DNA of 56,235 bases from CAZRDB01 sp964598695 (GTDB taxonomy: Bacteria; Armatimonadota; Zipacnadia; UBA1398): positions 1 through 56,235 of the forward strand of contig CAZRDB010000008.1 of the NCBI GenBank assembly GCA_964598695.1, in the 5' to 3' direction. Both the position numbers and the translations under genes were made by a program. Under the pieces are notes generated by a model that saw only the letters and a list, made by a program, of their open reading frames with translations, was not told the DNA's origin and did no database searches. Below, piece after piece: positions 34,319 to 42,894 of this stretch (position 1 is the stretch's first letter; each line of letters starts with the position of its first letter).

Positions 34319-35056
34319 ATGAAGGGCGTGCTACTCGCGGCGGGGAGCGGAACACGGATGCTCCCGCTCACCAAGGTGACCAACAAACAGCTCCTGCCGA
34401 TCGGCCCCTACCCCGCCATCTACTACCCTCTCCACACGCTGATGGAGATGGGTGTCACCGAGGTGCTCGTGATCGTCAATCCGGTGACCGACGTCATGAG
34501 TCTCCTCGGCTCCGGCGCCGAGTTCGGCCTCACGCTCACCTACCGGGTCCAGGACCGGGCCGGCGGCATCGCCCAAGCCGTGGGCCTGGCCGAGCACTTC
34601 GCGGCCGGCGACCGCATCGCCGTCATCCTGGGCGACAACGTCTTCGAGGACCGCATGAGCGGCCACCGAGCCTCCTACGAGGGTGGCGGTCACGGGGGGA
34701 TGGTCTTCCTCCGGGCGGTGCCCGATCCCGAGCGTTTCGGCGTCGCGGAAGTCGCACCGGACGGACGCGTGCTCGGGATCGAGGAGAAGCCCAGCGCACC
34801 GAAGTCCTCGCTGGCGGTCACCGGCCTGTACCTGTACGACCACCACGTGTTCGACATCATCCGCGCGCTCGAGCCCTCCGGCCGGGGCGAGCTGGAGATC
34901 ACCGACGTCAACAATGCCTACCTGCGCGAGGGCGCCCTCACCTCGGTGACGCTCCACGGCTACTGGTCGGACGCGGGGACCTTCGAGGCGGTGCACCGGG
35001 CGGCGAACTACATCCACGACCATCCGCTGCACTGGTTCGGGCGGTACGGAGCGTAG
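34319..35056 (+). CDS. RmlA-like sugar-1-phosphate nucleotidyltransferase
   Basis: A 245-residue protein, ATG at 34319 behind GGAAGGGGAGG. The signature loop KGVLLAAGSGTRMLPLT with KQLLPIG, then ILGDNVFED (metal/nucleotide site), FGVAEV, IEEKP and GYWSDAGTFEAV are those of glucose-1-phosphate thymidylyltransferase. It is shorter than classic RmlA (about 290), lacking part of the C-terminal helices, as in the short environmental form. It probably makes a dTDP- or UDP-sugar for surface glycans. It stands alone, with the EamA gene converging on it 7 bases away. Confidence 0.85.
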   Translation: MKGVLLAAGSGTRMLPLTKVTNKQLLPIGPYPAIYYPLHTLMEMGVTEVLVIVNPVTDVMSLLGSGAEFGLTLTYRVQDRAGGIAQAVGLAEHFAAGDRIAVILGDNVFEDRMSGHRASYEGGGHGGMVFLRAVPDPERFGVAEVAPDGRVLGIEEKPSAPKSSLAVTGLYLYDHHVFDIIRALEPSGRGELEITDVNNAYLREGALTSVTLHGYWSDAGTFEAVHRAANYIHDHPLHWFGRYGA

Positions 35057-35063
35057 CCGGCCG

Positions 35064-35963
35064 CTACAGCCCCGCGCGCGCCACCAGGAAGGCGCCCAGC
35101 AGGACCACCCCCGCCGCGCAGAAGCGCAGGACGGGGTGACGCTCGCGGAGCACGATCGCGCCCAGGAGCGCGCCGATCACGACCGAGGCCGACCGCATGG
35201 GCGTGACGTAGGCCGTCTTCGAGCCGGGGAGGCTCAGGGCCAGCAGGTACAGGCTGTAGCTCAGGGTGTCGAGCACCGAGCAGGCGAGCACCCGGCCCGG
35301 CCCCTCTCCCCACGTCGGGCGGATGCGATCCCACTGCCGCGTGAGCCACGAGTAGCCGGTGAGCAGCACGCAGGAGACGCCGACCGCGGCCCACAGGAAG
35401 GTGGCCGAGCGCGCCACCCGGTCGATGAACGGCGCCGAACCGGCGAGCTGCACGTACTTGTCGTTCAGGCTGTAGGTGGCGATCGTGAGCCCCACCAGGC
35501 AGCCGAGGATCGTCGGCGCGAGGTGCAGCCCACGCCCCTCGCTGCGCTCCGAGGTGAGCACCGAGAGCGCCGTGACGGCCACGATCACGAGCCCCACCCC
35601 CACCGCGCCCAGGGGCTTGAGCTGCTCGCCCAGCAGGAGCACCCCGCCGACCACCGTCAGCATCGAGCCCACGCCGCGGGTGATCGGGTAGACCAGCGAG
35701 AAATCGCCCACGCGATAGCCGGCCGAGAGGAAGATGAAGAAGCCGGCGTAGCTCGCGCCGCTGATCGCCGCCCGCCACCAGAGCGCGGGTTCGGGCGGGA
35801 GTCGGTACATGCCCCACACGGCCGGGCCGAGCAGCAGAAAGAAGGAGCCGATCGACTTCAGGAGGGCGAACGCATCCTTGTTGGTCGCCGACTTGTAGAT
35901 CAGGTTCCAGTACGCGTGAACGCTCGCCGATCCGAGGACCAGGAGCAGGGCCGCGGACGTCAC
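35064..35963 (-). CDS. EamA/DMT-family membrane transporter
   Basis: A 299-residue protein with ten predicted membrane helices in two EamA halves. The second half ends with SASVVIGALLGAIVLRERHP, matching the conserved EamA helix-9 region, and the first half has GVGSMLTVVGGVLLLGEQL. The start is GTG 35963 with AGGAGG 8 bases upstream. Members export metabolites such as amino acids or nucleotide-sugar-related compounds; the substrate cannot be told from sequence. Confidence 0.88.
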   Translation of the reverse strand: MTSAALLLVLGSASVHAYWNLIYKSATNKDAFALLKSIGSFFLLLGPAVWGMYRLPPEPALWWRAAISGASYAGFFIFLSAGYRVGDFSLVYPITRGVGSMLTVVGGVLLLGEQLKPLGAVGVGLVIVAVTALSVLTSERSEGRGLHLAPTILGCLVGLTIATYSLNDKYVQLAGSAPFIDRVARSATFLWAAVGVSCVLLTGYSWLTRQWDRIRPTWGEGPGRVLACSVLDTLSYSLYLLALSLPGSKTAYVTPMRSASVVIGALLGAIVLRERHPVLRFCAAGVVLLGAFLVARAGL

Positions 35964-36295
35964 GTGGTCCGCCTCCTTGAGGGGGTAGAGGCCAGCCGCA
36001 CCGCCCAGAGGGGGGATGGGACCACGAAGGGGCGCGGCGCGTCAAGGGCGCGGGCCCGGCCCCGGATGAGATCGCCGTAACCGGATCCGGCCCCAAACGT
36101 ATCGCAGAGAAGGGTGCGTCGCGCTGTACGGCGCGGGGCCGCATACTGAAACCCGCTCCCCCGGACCGCGATAGAGCGTACCGGGCGCCGCGCGATCGAG
36201 TTGCGTGCGTGGAGACGGGAACGCCGATTCGGTAGAATGGTGGGGCCGCCGCGACGGCCGGCGCCGCGTGACGCGGGAAGGGAAGCGCGATACAC
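35964..36295. other. 332-base divergent intergenic region
   Basis: No open frame with coding character, RNA gene or repeat was seen between the divergent EamA and ABC-exporter genes. Apart from the promoter at 36210-36238 the region holds GC-rich sequence without recognisable sites. Confidence 0.5.
36210..36238 (+). promoter_or_regulatory. Candidate promoter of the ABC exporter operon
   Basis: TGGAGA (36210-36215), a 17-base spacer and TAGAAT (36233-36238) match the sigma-70 consensus at 4 and 5 of 6 positions. It is 57 bases upstream of the start codon. Confidence 0.5.
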
Positions 36296-38524
36296 ATGCC
36301 TCTCGTCGAGGCACTCCCCGACGAACTCAAGAGCGCTCTGGACGCCCGGGGCCTCCCCACCGATGGCGAGCTGAAGATCGCGCTCCCCACCGATGTCGAC
36401 GCCAGCGATCTGTTCGGCGAGCAGTGGCTGCTCGCGACCGACGCCAAGCTGTGGGTCGTCGGCCGCAAGAACGGCGCCGTCGAGGTCCATCACGACCTCG
36501 CGCTGGACAGCATCACGCGGGCCGAGGCCGAGAACGCCGTCGGCTCCGGTCTCCTCTCGGTGATGGCCGAGGGCCGGGCGATCAACCTGCTGCGGTTCAC
36601 GAACACCTGCGGCAAGCGGTTCCACCGCGCGGCACGGCTCATCGAGCACCTCGCCAAGAAGAAGGAAGAGCCCTTCGAGGACATGGAGGAGGAGCCGACC
36701 ACCTGCCCCAAGTGCGAGGGGCCGCTTCCTCCCGACACCAAGGTCTGCCCCAAGTGCCTCAACCGCAAGCGGACCCTGCTGCGGCTGCTGCGGTACGCGC
36801 GCGGCTACTGGGGCCTGATGATCCTCGGCCTCGGGCTGTTCCTCCTCGGCCACATCGCCGACTTCATCCAGCCGCTGGTCATGCGGTCGCTGATCGATGA
36901 CGTCCTGGCCCCCGAGGCGGCCCACCCGGAGTGGTTCCCGTACTTCATCCTCGCCTTCCTCGGCTTCCAGATCGTCGGCTGGGGCGTCGGCATGATCATG
37001 AGCCGCTTCATGCCCTACCTCGCGGCGGTGCTCACGCGCGACATCCGGCAGGAGCTGTACCAGGCCTTCCAGCGGCTGGGCGTCGGGTTCTTCGACCGCA
37101 AGCAGACCGGCGCGCTCCAGACCCGCGTCACGCAGGATACGCAGGCACTCAACGCGCTGCTCTCCGATGCGCTGCCCGAGACCGTCTGGATCATGGGCAC
37201 ATTCGCCTTCGCCGCCGTCATCCTCGTCTCGATGAGCTGGAAGCTGGCGCTGATCGGTCTCATCCCCGGCCCGCTGACCCTCATCGTCGCCCGCTGGTTC
37301 TTCCGGCGCCTGATGCCCACGTTCCGCCAGTACTGGTCGCGCTGGTCGCGCCTCGGCGGCGTCGTGAGCGACAGCCTCGGCGGCATCCGCGTCGTGAAGG
37401 CCTTCGCGCAGGAGGACCGCGAGATCGATCGCTTCCGTGAGCGCAACGACGCGCTGTTCCGAACCGAGATCCGCCGCGACCGCCTCTTCTGGATGATGTG
37501 GCCGACCTTCGGCCTGCTCTCGGGCCTCGGCGGCCTCGCGGTCTGGTACTTCGGCGGCCGCGACGTGCTCGCCGGCACGATGACGCTCGGCACCCTGATG
37601 GCCTTCCACGCCTACCTCGGCAACTTCTACGGCCCCTTCCGCTGGGTCGGCCGGCTCAACGACTGGATCACGCGCAGCCTCACGGCCTGCGAGCGGATCT
37701 TCGAGATCCTCGACACCAAGGCCGAGGTCTACGAGGACGACAACACCATCCACATGCCGCACATCGAGGGCCGCGTGACCTTCGACAACGTGACCTTCGG
37801 CTACGACCCCCACAAGCCCGTGCTCAAGCACATCCAGCTCGACGTCGAGCCGGGCGAGATGATCGGCCTCGTCGGCCCTTCGGGCGCCGGCAAGACCACC
37901 ACCGTCAACCTCATCTGCCGCTTCTACCAGGCGCAGGAGGGCACCATCTCGATCGACGGCGCCGACATCCGCTCGATCAGCCTGCACGACCTCCGCCGGC
38001 AGATCGGCATCGTGCTCCAGGAGCCCTTCCTCTTCGCCGGCTCGATCGCCGAGAACATCGCCTACGGCAAGCCGAACGCCACCCGCGAGGAGATCATGAT
38101 CGCGGCCAAGGCGGCCAACGCCCATGAGTTCATCATCCGCTTCCCCGACGGGTACGACACCGACGTGGGCGAGCGCGGCAGCCGGCTCTCCGGCGGCGAG
38201 CGCCAGCGGGTCTCGATCGCGCGCGCGATCCTCCACAACCCGCGCATCCTGATCCTCGACGAGGCCACGGCCAGCGTCGACACCGAGACCGAGAAGAAGA
38301 TCCAGGACGCCCTCTCCCGCCTGATCGAGGGCCGCACGACCTTCGCGATCGCCCATCGGCTGTCGACCCTGCGCAATGCCGACCGCCTGCTCGTGCTCGA
38401 GCGGGGCGAGCAGAAGGAACTCGGCACGCACGATGAGCTACTCCAGAAGGACGGGCTCTACGCCCGGCTCGTGAAGATGCAGTCGGAGGTCAACAAGCTC
38501 CGTGCCGAGGTCGAGAGTCTCTGA
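36296..38524 (+). CDS. ABC exporter with N-terminal PH-like domain and zinc ribbon
   Basis: A 742-residue half-transporter with an added N-terminus. Residues 1-125 look like a bacterial PH-like beta domain (LLATDAKLWVVG, NLLRFTNTCGKRFHRAARLI). A zinc ribbon follows with CPKC at 137-140 and CPKC at 151-154. Six membrane helices lie at about 168-460. The nucleotide-binding domain has GPSGAGKTT near 526, LQEPFLFAGSI, LSGGERQRVSIARAI near 630, ILILDEATASVD and the switch AIAHRLST near 685, so it should hydrolyse ATP. Related transporters occur beside DUF1854 genes in cyanophycin-linked clusters of other bacteria. The DUF1854 partner here starts 17 bases downstream. Confidence 0.88.
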   Translation: MPLVEALPDELKSALDARGLPTDGELKIALPTDVDASDLFGEQWLLATDAKLWVVGRKNGAVEVHHDLALDSITRAEAENAVGSGLLSVMAEGRAINLLRFTNTCGKRFHRAARLIEHLAKKKEEPFEDMEEEPTTCPKCEGPLPPDTKVCPKCLNRKRTLLRLLRYARGYWGLMILGLGLFLLGHIADFIQPLVMRSLIDDVLAPEAAHPEWFPYFILAFLGFQIVGWGVGMIMSRFMPYLAAVLTRDIRQELYQAFQRLGVGFFDRKQTGALQTRVTQDTQALNALLSDALPETVWIMGTFAFAAVILVSMSWKLALIGLIPGPLTLIVARWFFRRLMPTFRQYWSRWSRLGGVVSDSLGGIRVVKAFAQEDREIDRFRERNDALFRTEIRRDRLFWMMWPTFGLLSGLGGLAVWYFGGRDVLAGTMTLGTLMAFHAYLGNFYGPFRWVGRLNDWITRSLTACERIFEILDTKAEVYEDDNTIHMPHIEGRVTFDNVTFGYDPHKPVLKHIQLDVEPGEMIGLVGPSGAGKTTTVNLICRFYQAQEGTISIDGADIRSISLHDLRRQIGIVLQEPFLFAGSIAENIAYGKPNATREEIMIAAKAANAHEFIIRFPDGYDTDVGERGSRLSGGERQRVSIARAILHNPRILILDEATASVDTETEKKIQDALSRLIEGRTTFAIAHRLSTLRNADRLLVLERGEQKELGTHDELLQKDGLYARLVKMQSEVNKLRAEVESL

Positions 38525-38541
38525 GAGGGGGCGACCGCGCA

Positions 38542-39108
38542 GTGGACGACAAGAAGCGAACGGCCGATCGGGGTTCGGAGGGGGCAGCGATCGCGACCTC
38601 GACCGAGACCGAGCAAGAGGCCTGGCAGATCCGGTACCTTGATCCGGCCAAGGTGCGGTTCATCACCGCCGGCGACGACCGGATCCATGTCAGTGAGTTG
38701 GACCGGACCCACCTCGACATCCGGCTCCGCTGGTGCTTCCCGCAATCGGAGCCGGGCCGGTACCTGTCGATCTGCAACCGGCGCGACGAGGAGTTGGGGG
38801 TCATCCGGGATCCCGGCGGGCTCGCCGCCGACAGCCGCGGCCTGATGGAGCGGGCGCTGCGCAAGCAGTACTTCATCCCCCGCATCACGCGGATCCTCGC
38901 GGTCGACGAGCGCGGCCACGTGATCTACTGCAGCGTCGAGACCGACCGCGGTCCGCGGGAGTTCGCGGTCAACGAGATCCGGCAGAACGTGGCCAATCCG
39001 GAGCCCAATCGGTATACCATTCAGGACGTCCGCGGCAATCGGTACGAGATCGCCGACCTGACCGCGCTCGATCCGGTGTCCCAGGAGCACGCGACCTCGT
39101 TCGTCTAG
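38542..39108 (+). CDS. DUF1854 domain protein
   Basis: A 188-residue protein, GTG start at 38542. After a 45-residue polar leader comes the DUF1854 pattern: RYLDPAKVRFI, HVSELDRTHLDIRLRWCFP, YLSICNRRDEELGVIRDP, ALRKQYFIPRITRI and NRYTIQDVRGNRYEIADLTA. Proteins of this family are found next to or fused to ABC exporters and their job is unknown. No signal peptide or membrane helix is seen, so it is probably a cytosolic partner or regulator of the transporter encoded 17 bases upstream. Confidence 0.85.
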   Translation: MDDKKRTADRGSEGAAIATSTETEQEAWQIRYLDPAKVRFITAGDDRIHVSELDRTHLDIRLRWCFPQSEPGRYLSICNRRDEELGVIRDPGGLAADSRGLMERALRKQYFIPRITRILAVDERGHVIYCSVETDRGPREFAVNEIRQNVANPEPNRYTIQDVRGNRYEIADLTALDPVSQEHATSFV

Positions 39109-39188
39109 GGCCGGCGCCGCTGGTTGCGGCCGCGCCACGGGCGGGTACCGAGCGCTCCCCCCGCGACGACGAGGAGGAGGAGCACGGC

Positions 39189-40352
39189 TTGGGTGAGTTG
39201 GCCCTCGAGTGCCGCCTGCAGTACGACGCGCGGCCCGCTGGTGAGAGCAGCTCGAACGGCCTGCTGCTCTCGGTGCATGCGCCGGCCGCGCCGCTCAGGC
39301 GACCCGCCGTTCCCGTGCAGGTTCTCGTGCTGCTCGATGTCGGCGGCTCGATGGAGGGCCCGCCACTCGACGCCGCCCGGACCGGCCTCGCCTCCCTCAG
39401 CGAGGGGCTGCGCGCCACGGGCGGCCACCTCTGCCTCATGGCCGTCGACCGCAGGCTCCGCCCCCTGCTCACCCTCCAGCCCGCTCCCCCCGCCGGCATG
39501 GTCGACGCGCTGCTCGCCCGTCTCGGCGCGGGCGAGGGGCTCGACCTCGGGTCGGCGCTCCGCGAGGCCGGCCGGATCCTCGACGCCGCGCGCCCGCCCG
39601 GCATCCGGCGGGTGGTCGTGCTGACCAACGCGGCCGCTCTGCCGGCCCTGCCGCTCCCCGACCCGGGCGTGCCGGTGGTGGCTGTCGGCCTCGGCCCGGC
39701 CTTCGACGCGCAGGCACTCGCCGGCCTCGCGGAGAGGACGGCCGCGCCCCTGCTCGCCGTGCCCGACATCCGCTCGCTCCCGGCCCGGCTGACCCGACTG
39801 GGCGAGCGGCTGGGCGGAACCGCGCTCGCCGACGTGCAGCTCAGCGTCCGCGCGTTGCGCGGCAACCGCATCGGCGAGGACATCACGGTCGAGCGGCGGT
39901 TGGGTGACCTACGTGTCGGAGAGTCGTGCGAGACGTGGCTCGCGATCGAGCACGATCGCCGCCCGGCCGGCGAGTTCGTCATCGCGGAGGTGTCGGTGTC
40001 GGCGCTGCTGCGCGCGACCGGCGCGCGCGGCGAGTCCCGGGCCACGCCAACCGTCCGGTTCGCCGACGGCCTCGAGGAGGACCCCCCCGACACGCGCGCC
40101 CACCTCGCCAGCCTGCGCCATGCCGCCTGCGGCTGGCTGCGCGAGGTCTCCCGTGACGCGGCGTCGGCGGAAGGCGCTGCCGGGCGGCTCGGGCTCGCGG
40201 CCGAACTCCTCGACCGAGCCAACGCGCCGCGTGCGAGCGCGCTCGTCCGCAGCCTCGCCCACGATCTCCAGGCGGGGGGCGCCCCCCCCACGAACCAGCT
40301 CCTGCGCTCCATCGTTCTAGACCTAGCCGTCGGGGTGGATGTCGCCGAGTAG
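39189..40352 (+). CDS. VWA-domain protein with atypical MIDAS
   Basis: A 387-residue protein. The TTG at 39189 is selected because a GAGGAGGAGGAG tract lies 6 bases upstream and the fold starts right after it. VQVLVLLDVGGSM (50-54) is the metal-site strand of a von Willebrand A domain but reads DxGxS instead of DxSxS. The later LTDG-type motif reads VVVLTNAAA, with Asn for Asp. The C-terminal 200 residues form a beta-rich part and a helical part (LASLRHAACGWLREV). No signal peptide. It may be a metal-weak scaffold that pairs with the FHA protein encoded 35 bases downstream. Confidence 0.7.
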   Translation: MGELALECRLQYDARPAGESSSNGLLLSVHAPAAPLRRPAVPVQVLVLLDVGGSMEGPPLDAARTGLASLSEGLRATGGHLCLMAVDRRLRPLLTLQPAPPAGMVDALLARLGAGEGLDLGSALREAGRILDAARPPGIRRVVVLTNAAALPALPLPDPGVPVVAVGLGPAFDAQALAGLAERTAAPLLAVPDIRSLPARLTRLGERLGGTALADVQLSVRALRGNRIGEDITVERRLGDLRVGESCETWLAIEHDRRPAGEFVIAEVSVSALLRATGARGESRATPTVRFADGLEEDPPDTRAHLASLRHAACGWLREVSRDAASAEGAAGRLGLAAELLDRANAPRASALVRSLAHDLQAGGAPPTNQLLRSIVLDLAVGVDVAE

Positions 40353-40387
40353 GCGGCGAGCCAGTGCAGCCGTTGGGAGCTTGGTGC

Positions 40388-41077
40388 ATGGACTGGAGTG
40401 GCCCCGCGTTGATGGATGCGACCGAAGACTACTACGAGATCCTCTGTGTCGGACCGGACGCGACCCTCGATGAGATCACGGCCTCGTACCGGAAGCTCGT
40501 GCGGACCTTCGCGGGAGACAAGACCCGCTTCGACCTGATCACCGAGGCCTACATGGCGCTCGCCGACCCCGCCACCCGGCGCGACTACGACGCGACGCGA
40601 CGGCAACCCGCGAGCCCGGAGGCAGGGCCGGCCGCCCCGGTGGCGCCGTCGGCCGCGCGCGCGGCGGCCACCGTGGTCCGTTGCGCCTGCTGCGGGGCCG
40701 AGAACCCCCGCGGCCAGCACTACTGCGGCGAGTGCGGCCTGGTGCTCACGGCCGGCGCCTCCGATGGCGGCGCGCCCAAGCTCGGGATCGCCCGTCTCAT
40801 CCTGCCCGACCCCGCGCCCGCGCTCACCTTCGAGGAAGGCGACTACCTGATCGGCCGTGCCGCCTCGTGCGACGCGCCTCTGTCGCGCGATCCCTACGTC
40901 AGCCAGCGCCACGCGCGCCTGCGCGGCGAGCTGGGGATCTTCACCGTCGAGGACATGGGCTCGCGCAACGGCACGCTGGTCAACGGCGAGCCGCTGGAGC
41001 CGGGCAAGCCCCGAAAGCTGAGCGACGGCGACACGATCACCGTCGGACGCACCCCGCTCCGATTCGAGATCCGCTGA
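40388..41077 (+). CDS. J-like / zinc-ribbon / FHA fusion protein
   Basis: A 229-residue protein, ATG at 40388 after GGGAG. Residues 15-70 look like a J domain (DYYEILCVGPDATLDEITAS, AYMALADPATRRDYDATR) but the HPD motif that activates Hsp70 is replaced by AGD (42-44). A zinc ribbon follows with C99/C102 and C113/C116. Residues about 137-229 are an FHA domain: YLIGRAASCDA, YVSQRHARLR (S172, H175), GSRNGTLVNGE (N194). FHA domains bind phosphothreonine, so the protein could read kinase signals. It lies between the VWA gene and a secreted hydrolase gene that starts 10 bases downstream. Confidence 0.8.
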   Translation: MDWSGPALMDATEDYYEILCVGPDATLDEITASYRKLVRTFAGDKTRFDLITEAYMALADPATRRDYDATRRQPASPEAGPAAPVAPSAARAAATVVRCACCGAENPRGQHYCGECGLVLTAGASDGGAPKLGIARLILPDPAPALTFEEGDYLIGRAASCDAPLSRDPYVSQRHARLRGELGIFTVEDMGSRNGTLVNGEPLEPGKPRKLSDGDTITVGRTPLRFEIR

Positions 41078-41087
41078 GGAGAGCATC

Positions 41088-42893
41088 ATGGGCCACTGCC
41101 GCACCGGTCGCCACACCCCGTGGACGATCGTCGCCCTCACCTGCGCGTCTCTGGTGCTCGCGGGAGGAGCCGAGGCCGAGATGGTGACCGTCCGCCCCAC
41201 CGACACCCAGGAGCCGCTGGCCAACCCGGGCATGGGCTGGGTGCTGCACTACTACGACAACGTCCCGGCCAACTACGGCTCACGCCTCGAGCCCAGCGAC
41301 ACGGTGGACGACTTCCCGGGCCTCACCACGGTCTACCTCCGTATCCCGTGGTCGTACCTCGAGCCCGAGGAGGGACGGTTCGTCTGGAGCACCGTCGACG
41401 GGCCCGCCCAGCGCTGGATCGCGAAGGGCAAGCAGGTCGCCTTCCGCTTCTCGTGCTCCGAATCGTGGATGCGCTACGCCACGCCCGAGTGGGTGCGCGA
41501 GGCAGGCGCCAGAGGCTACGACTTCGAGCCGGGAGTCGGCGAAAAGGAAGGCGGCCCCTTCTGGGAGCCGGACTACGACGACCCCGTCTTCCTCGAGAAG
41601 CTCGATCGCTTCCTCGCCGCGGCCGCGGCCCGGTACGACGGAGACCCGACCGTGGCCTTCGTCGATGTCGGCTCGTTTGGCGTCTGGGGCGAGGGACACC
41701 TGTGGGCAAGCACCCAGCGGAAGTACCCGGCCGAGACCGTGATCCGTCACATCGCCCTGCACGAGAAGCACTTCCCACGCTCCCTGCTCGCGGCGAACGA
41801 CGACTTCTCGTTCCAGGGCGAGGAGACCATCGCCTACGCCCGCGAGCGCGGCCTCACGCTCCGCGACGACAGCATCCTCGTGCAGCCCAAGGAGAACGCC
41901 TACTTCCACGCCGAGATGGCGCAGGGCTTCTGGCCCCACCGCCCGGTGATCCTCGAGAGCGAGCACTACGGAGGCTCTCGCGACCGCGGCTGTTGGGAGG
42001 ATGGCAGCCTGTACGAGAAGGCGATGGAGGAGTACCACGCGAGCTACGCCTCGATCCACTGGTGGCCCCGTGAGTTCCTGGACGAGTGCCGCCCGCTGAT
42101 CGACCGCATGAACCTGCGCCTCGGCTACCGGCTGCAGCTCGCGGAGGCGGCCTGGGAGGACCGTGTCCGCCAGGGCGACGACCTCGTCTTCCGGCTTCGC
42201 TGGCGCAACGCCGGCGTCGCGCCGTGCTACGGCGGGGGCTTCCCGGCCATCGCCCTGCGCGACGACCGCGGCGGGATCGTCACGCTCGCCACCGATGAGG
42301 CCTTCGACATGGCCACACTCCCGGTCGGCCCCCCGGGCGAAGCCGAGACGCGCGAGTGCCTGCTGCGGCTCGCTCCGCCCTTCTACCTCACCGCCGGCCG
42401 GTACGAGGTGCTGGTCTCGGTCGGGACGCGGACGGGGACGCCGCGGATCGCCCTGCCCCTGCCCGACGGCGACGGCCAGCACCGCTATCGTCTCGGCATC
42501 GTGGCGATCGAGGGCGACTACGCCGTGACGGCCGGACCCCTCGAGCGCCGCGGGGAGGCCTGGCGCCTGCCGCTCACCTGGAACGTCCATCGCCCGCTGT
42601 CCGGCTCGGTGCAGCCCTTCTGCCACTTCGGGCAGGGCGAGCGGATCGACTTCCACGGCGCCTCGGATCCCGCACCCACGCTCGGGACTCCCGGCGAGGT
42701 CGCCGGCGGCGTGACCTTCGTGCCGCCGGGCCCCGGCGAGTGGGAAGTCACCGTCGGCTTGTGGGACCCGACGCGCCTGGGCCAGAGCGATGAGAGGCTG
42801 ATCCCCGACCGGGGCGACTCGCGCCGACGCGTACGACTCGGCCTGCTCCGCGTCGGGCAGGATGGCACGGTCGAGCTGCTGACGGCCGAGTAG
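41088..42893 (+). CDS. Secreted DUF4832-type glycoside-hydrolase-like protein
   Basis: A 601-residue protein with a signal peptide (TPWTIVALTCASLVLAGGAEA). The mature start, PTDTQEPLANPGMGWVLHYY, is the opening of DUF4832/GH42-like barrels. TTVYLRIPWSYLEPEEGRFV is typical of the Glyco_hydro_42 motif, and FVDVGSFGVWGEGHL carries a glutamate at an acid/base-like position. The C-terminal part (DDLVFRLRWRNAGVAPCYGG to EWEVTVGLWDP) consists of two beta-sandwiches. ATG at 41088 follows GAGGAGAG. The substrate is unknown. The reason for its proximity to the FHA gene is unclear. Confidence 0.75.
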   Translation: MGHCRTGRHTPWTIVALTCASLVLAGGAEAEMVTVRPTDTQEPLANPGMGWVLHYYDNVPANYGSRLEPSDTVDDFPGLTTVYLRIPWSYLEPEEGRFVWSTVDGPAQRWIAKGKQVAFRFSCSESWMRYATPEWVREAGARGYDFEPGVGEKEGGPFWEPDYDDPVFLEKLDRFLAAAAARYDGDPTVAFVDVGSFGVWGEGHLWASTQRKYPAETVIRHIALHEKHFPRSLLAANDDFSFQGEETIAYARERGLTLRDDSILVQPKENAYFHAEMAQGFWPHRPVILESEHYGGSRDRGCWEDGSLYEKAMEEYHASYASIHWWPREFLDECRPLIDRMNLRLGYRLQLAEAAWEDRVRQGDDLVFRLRWRNAGVAPCYGGGFPAIALRDDRGGIVTLATDEAFDMATLPVGPPGEAETRECLLRLAPPFYLTAGRYEVLVSVGTRTGTPRIALPLPDGDGQHRYRLGIVAIEGDYAVTAGPLERRGEAWRLPLTWNVHRPLSGSVQPFCHFGQGERIDFHGASDPAPTLGTPGEVAGGVTFVPPGPGEWEVTVGLWDPTRLGQSDERLIPDRGDSRRRVRLGLLRVGQDGTVELLTAE

Positions 42894-42894
42894 G

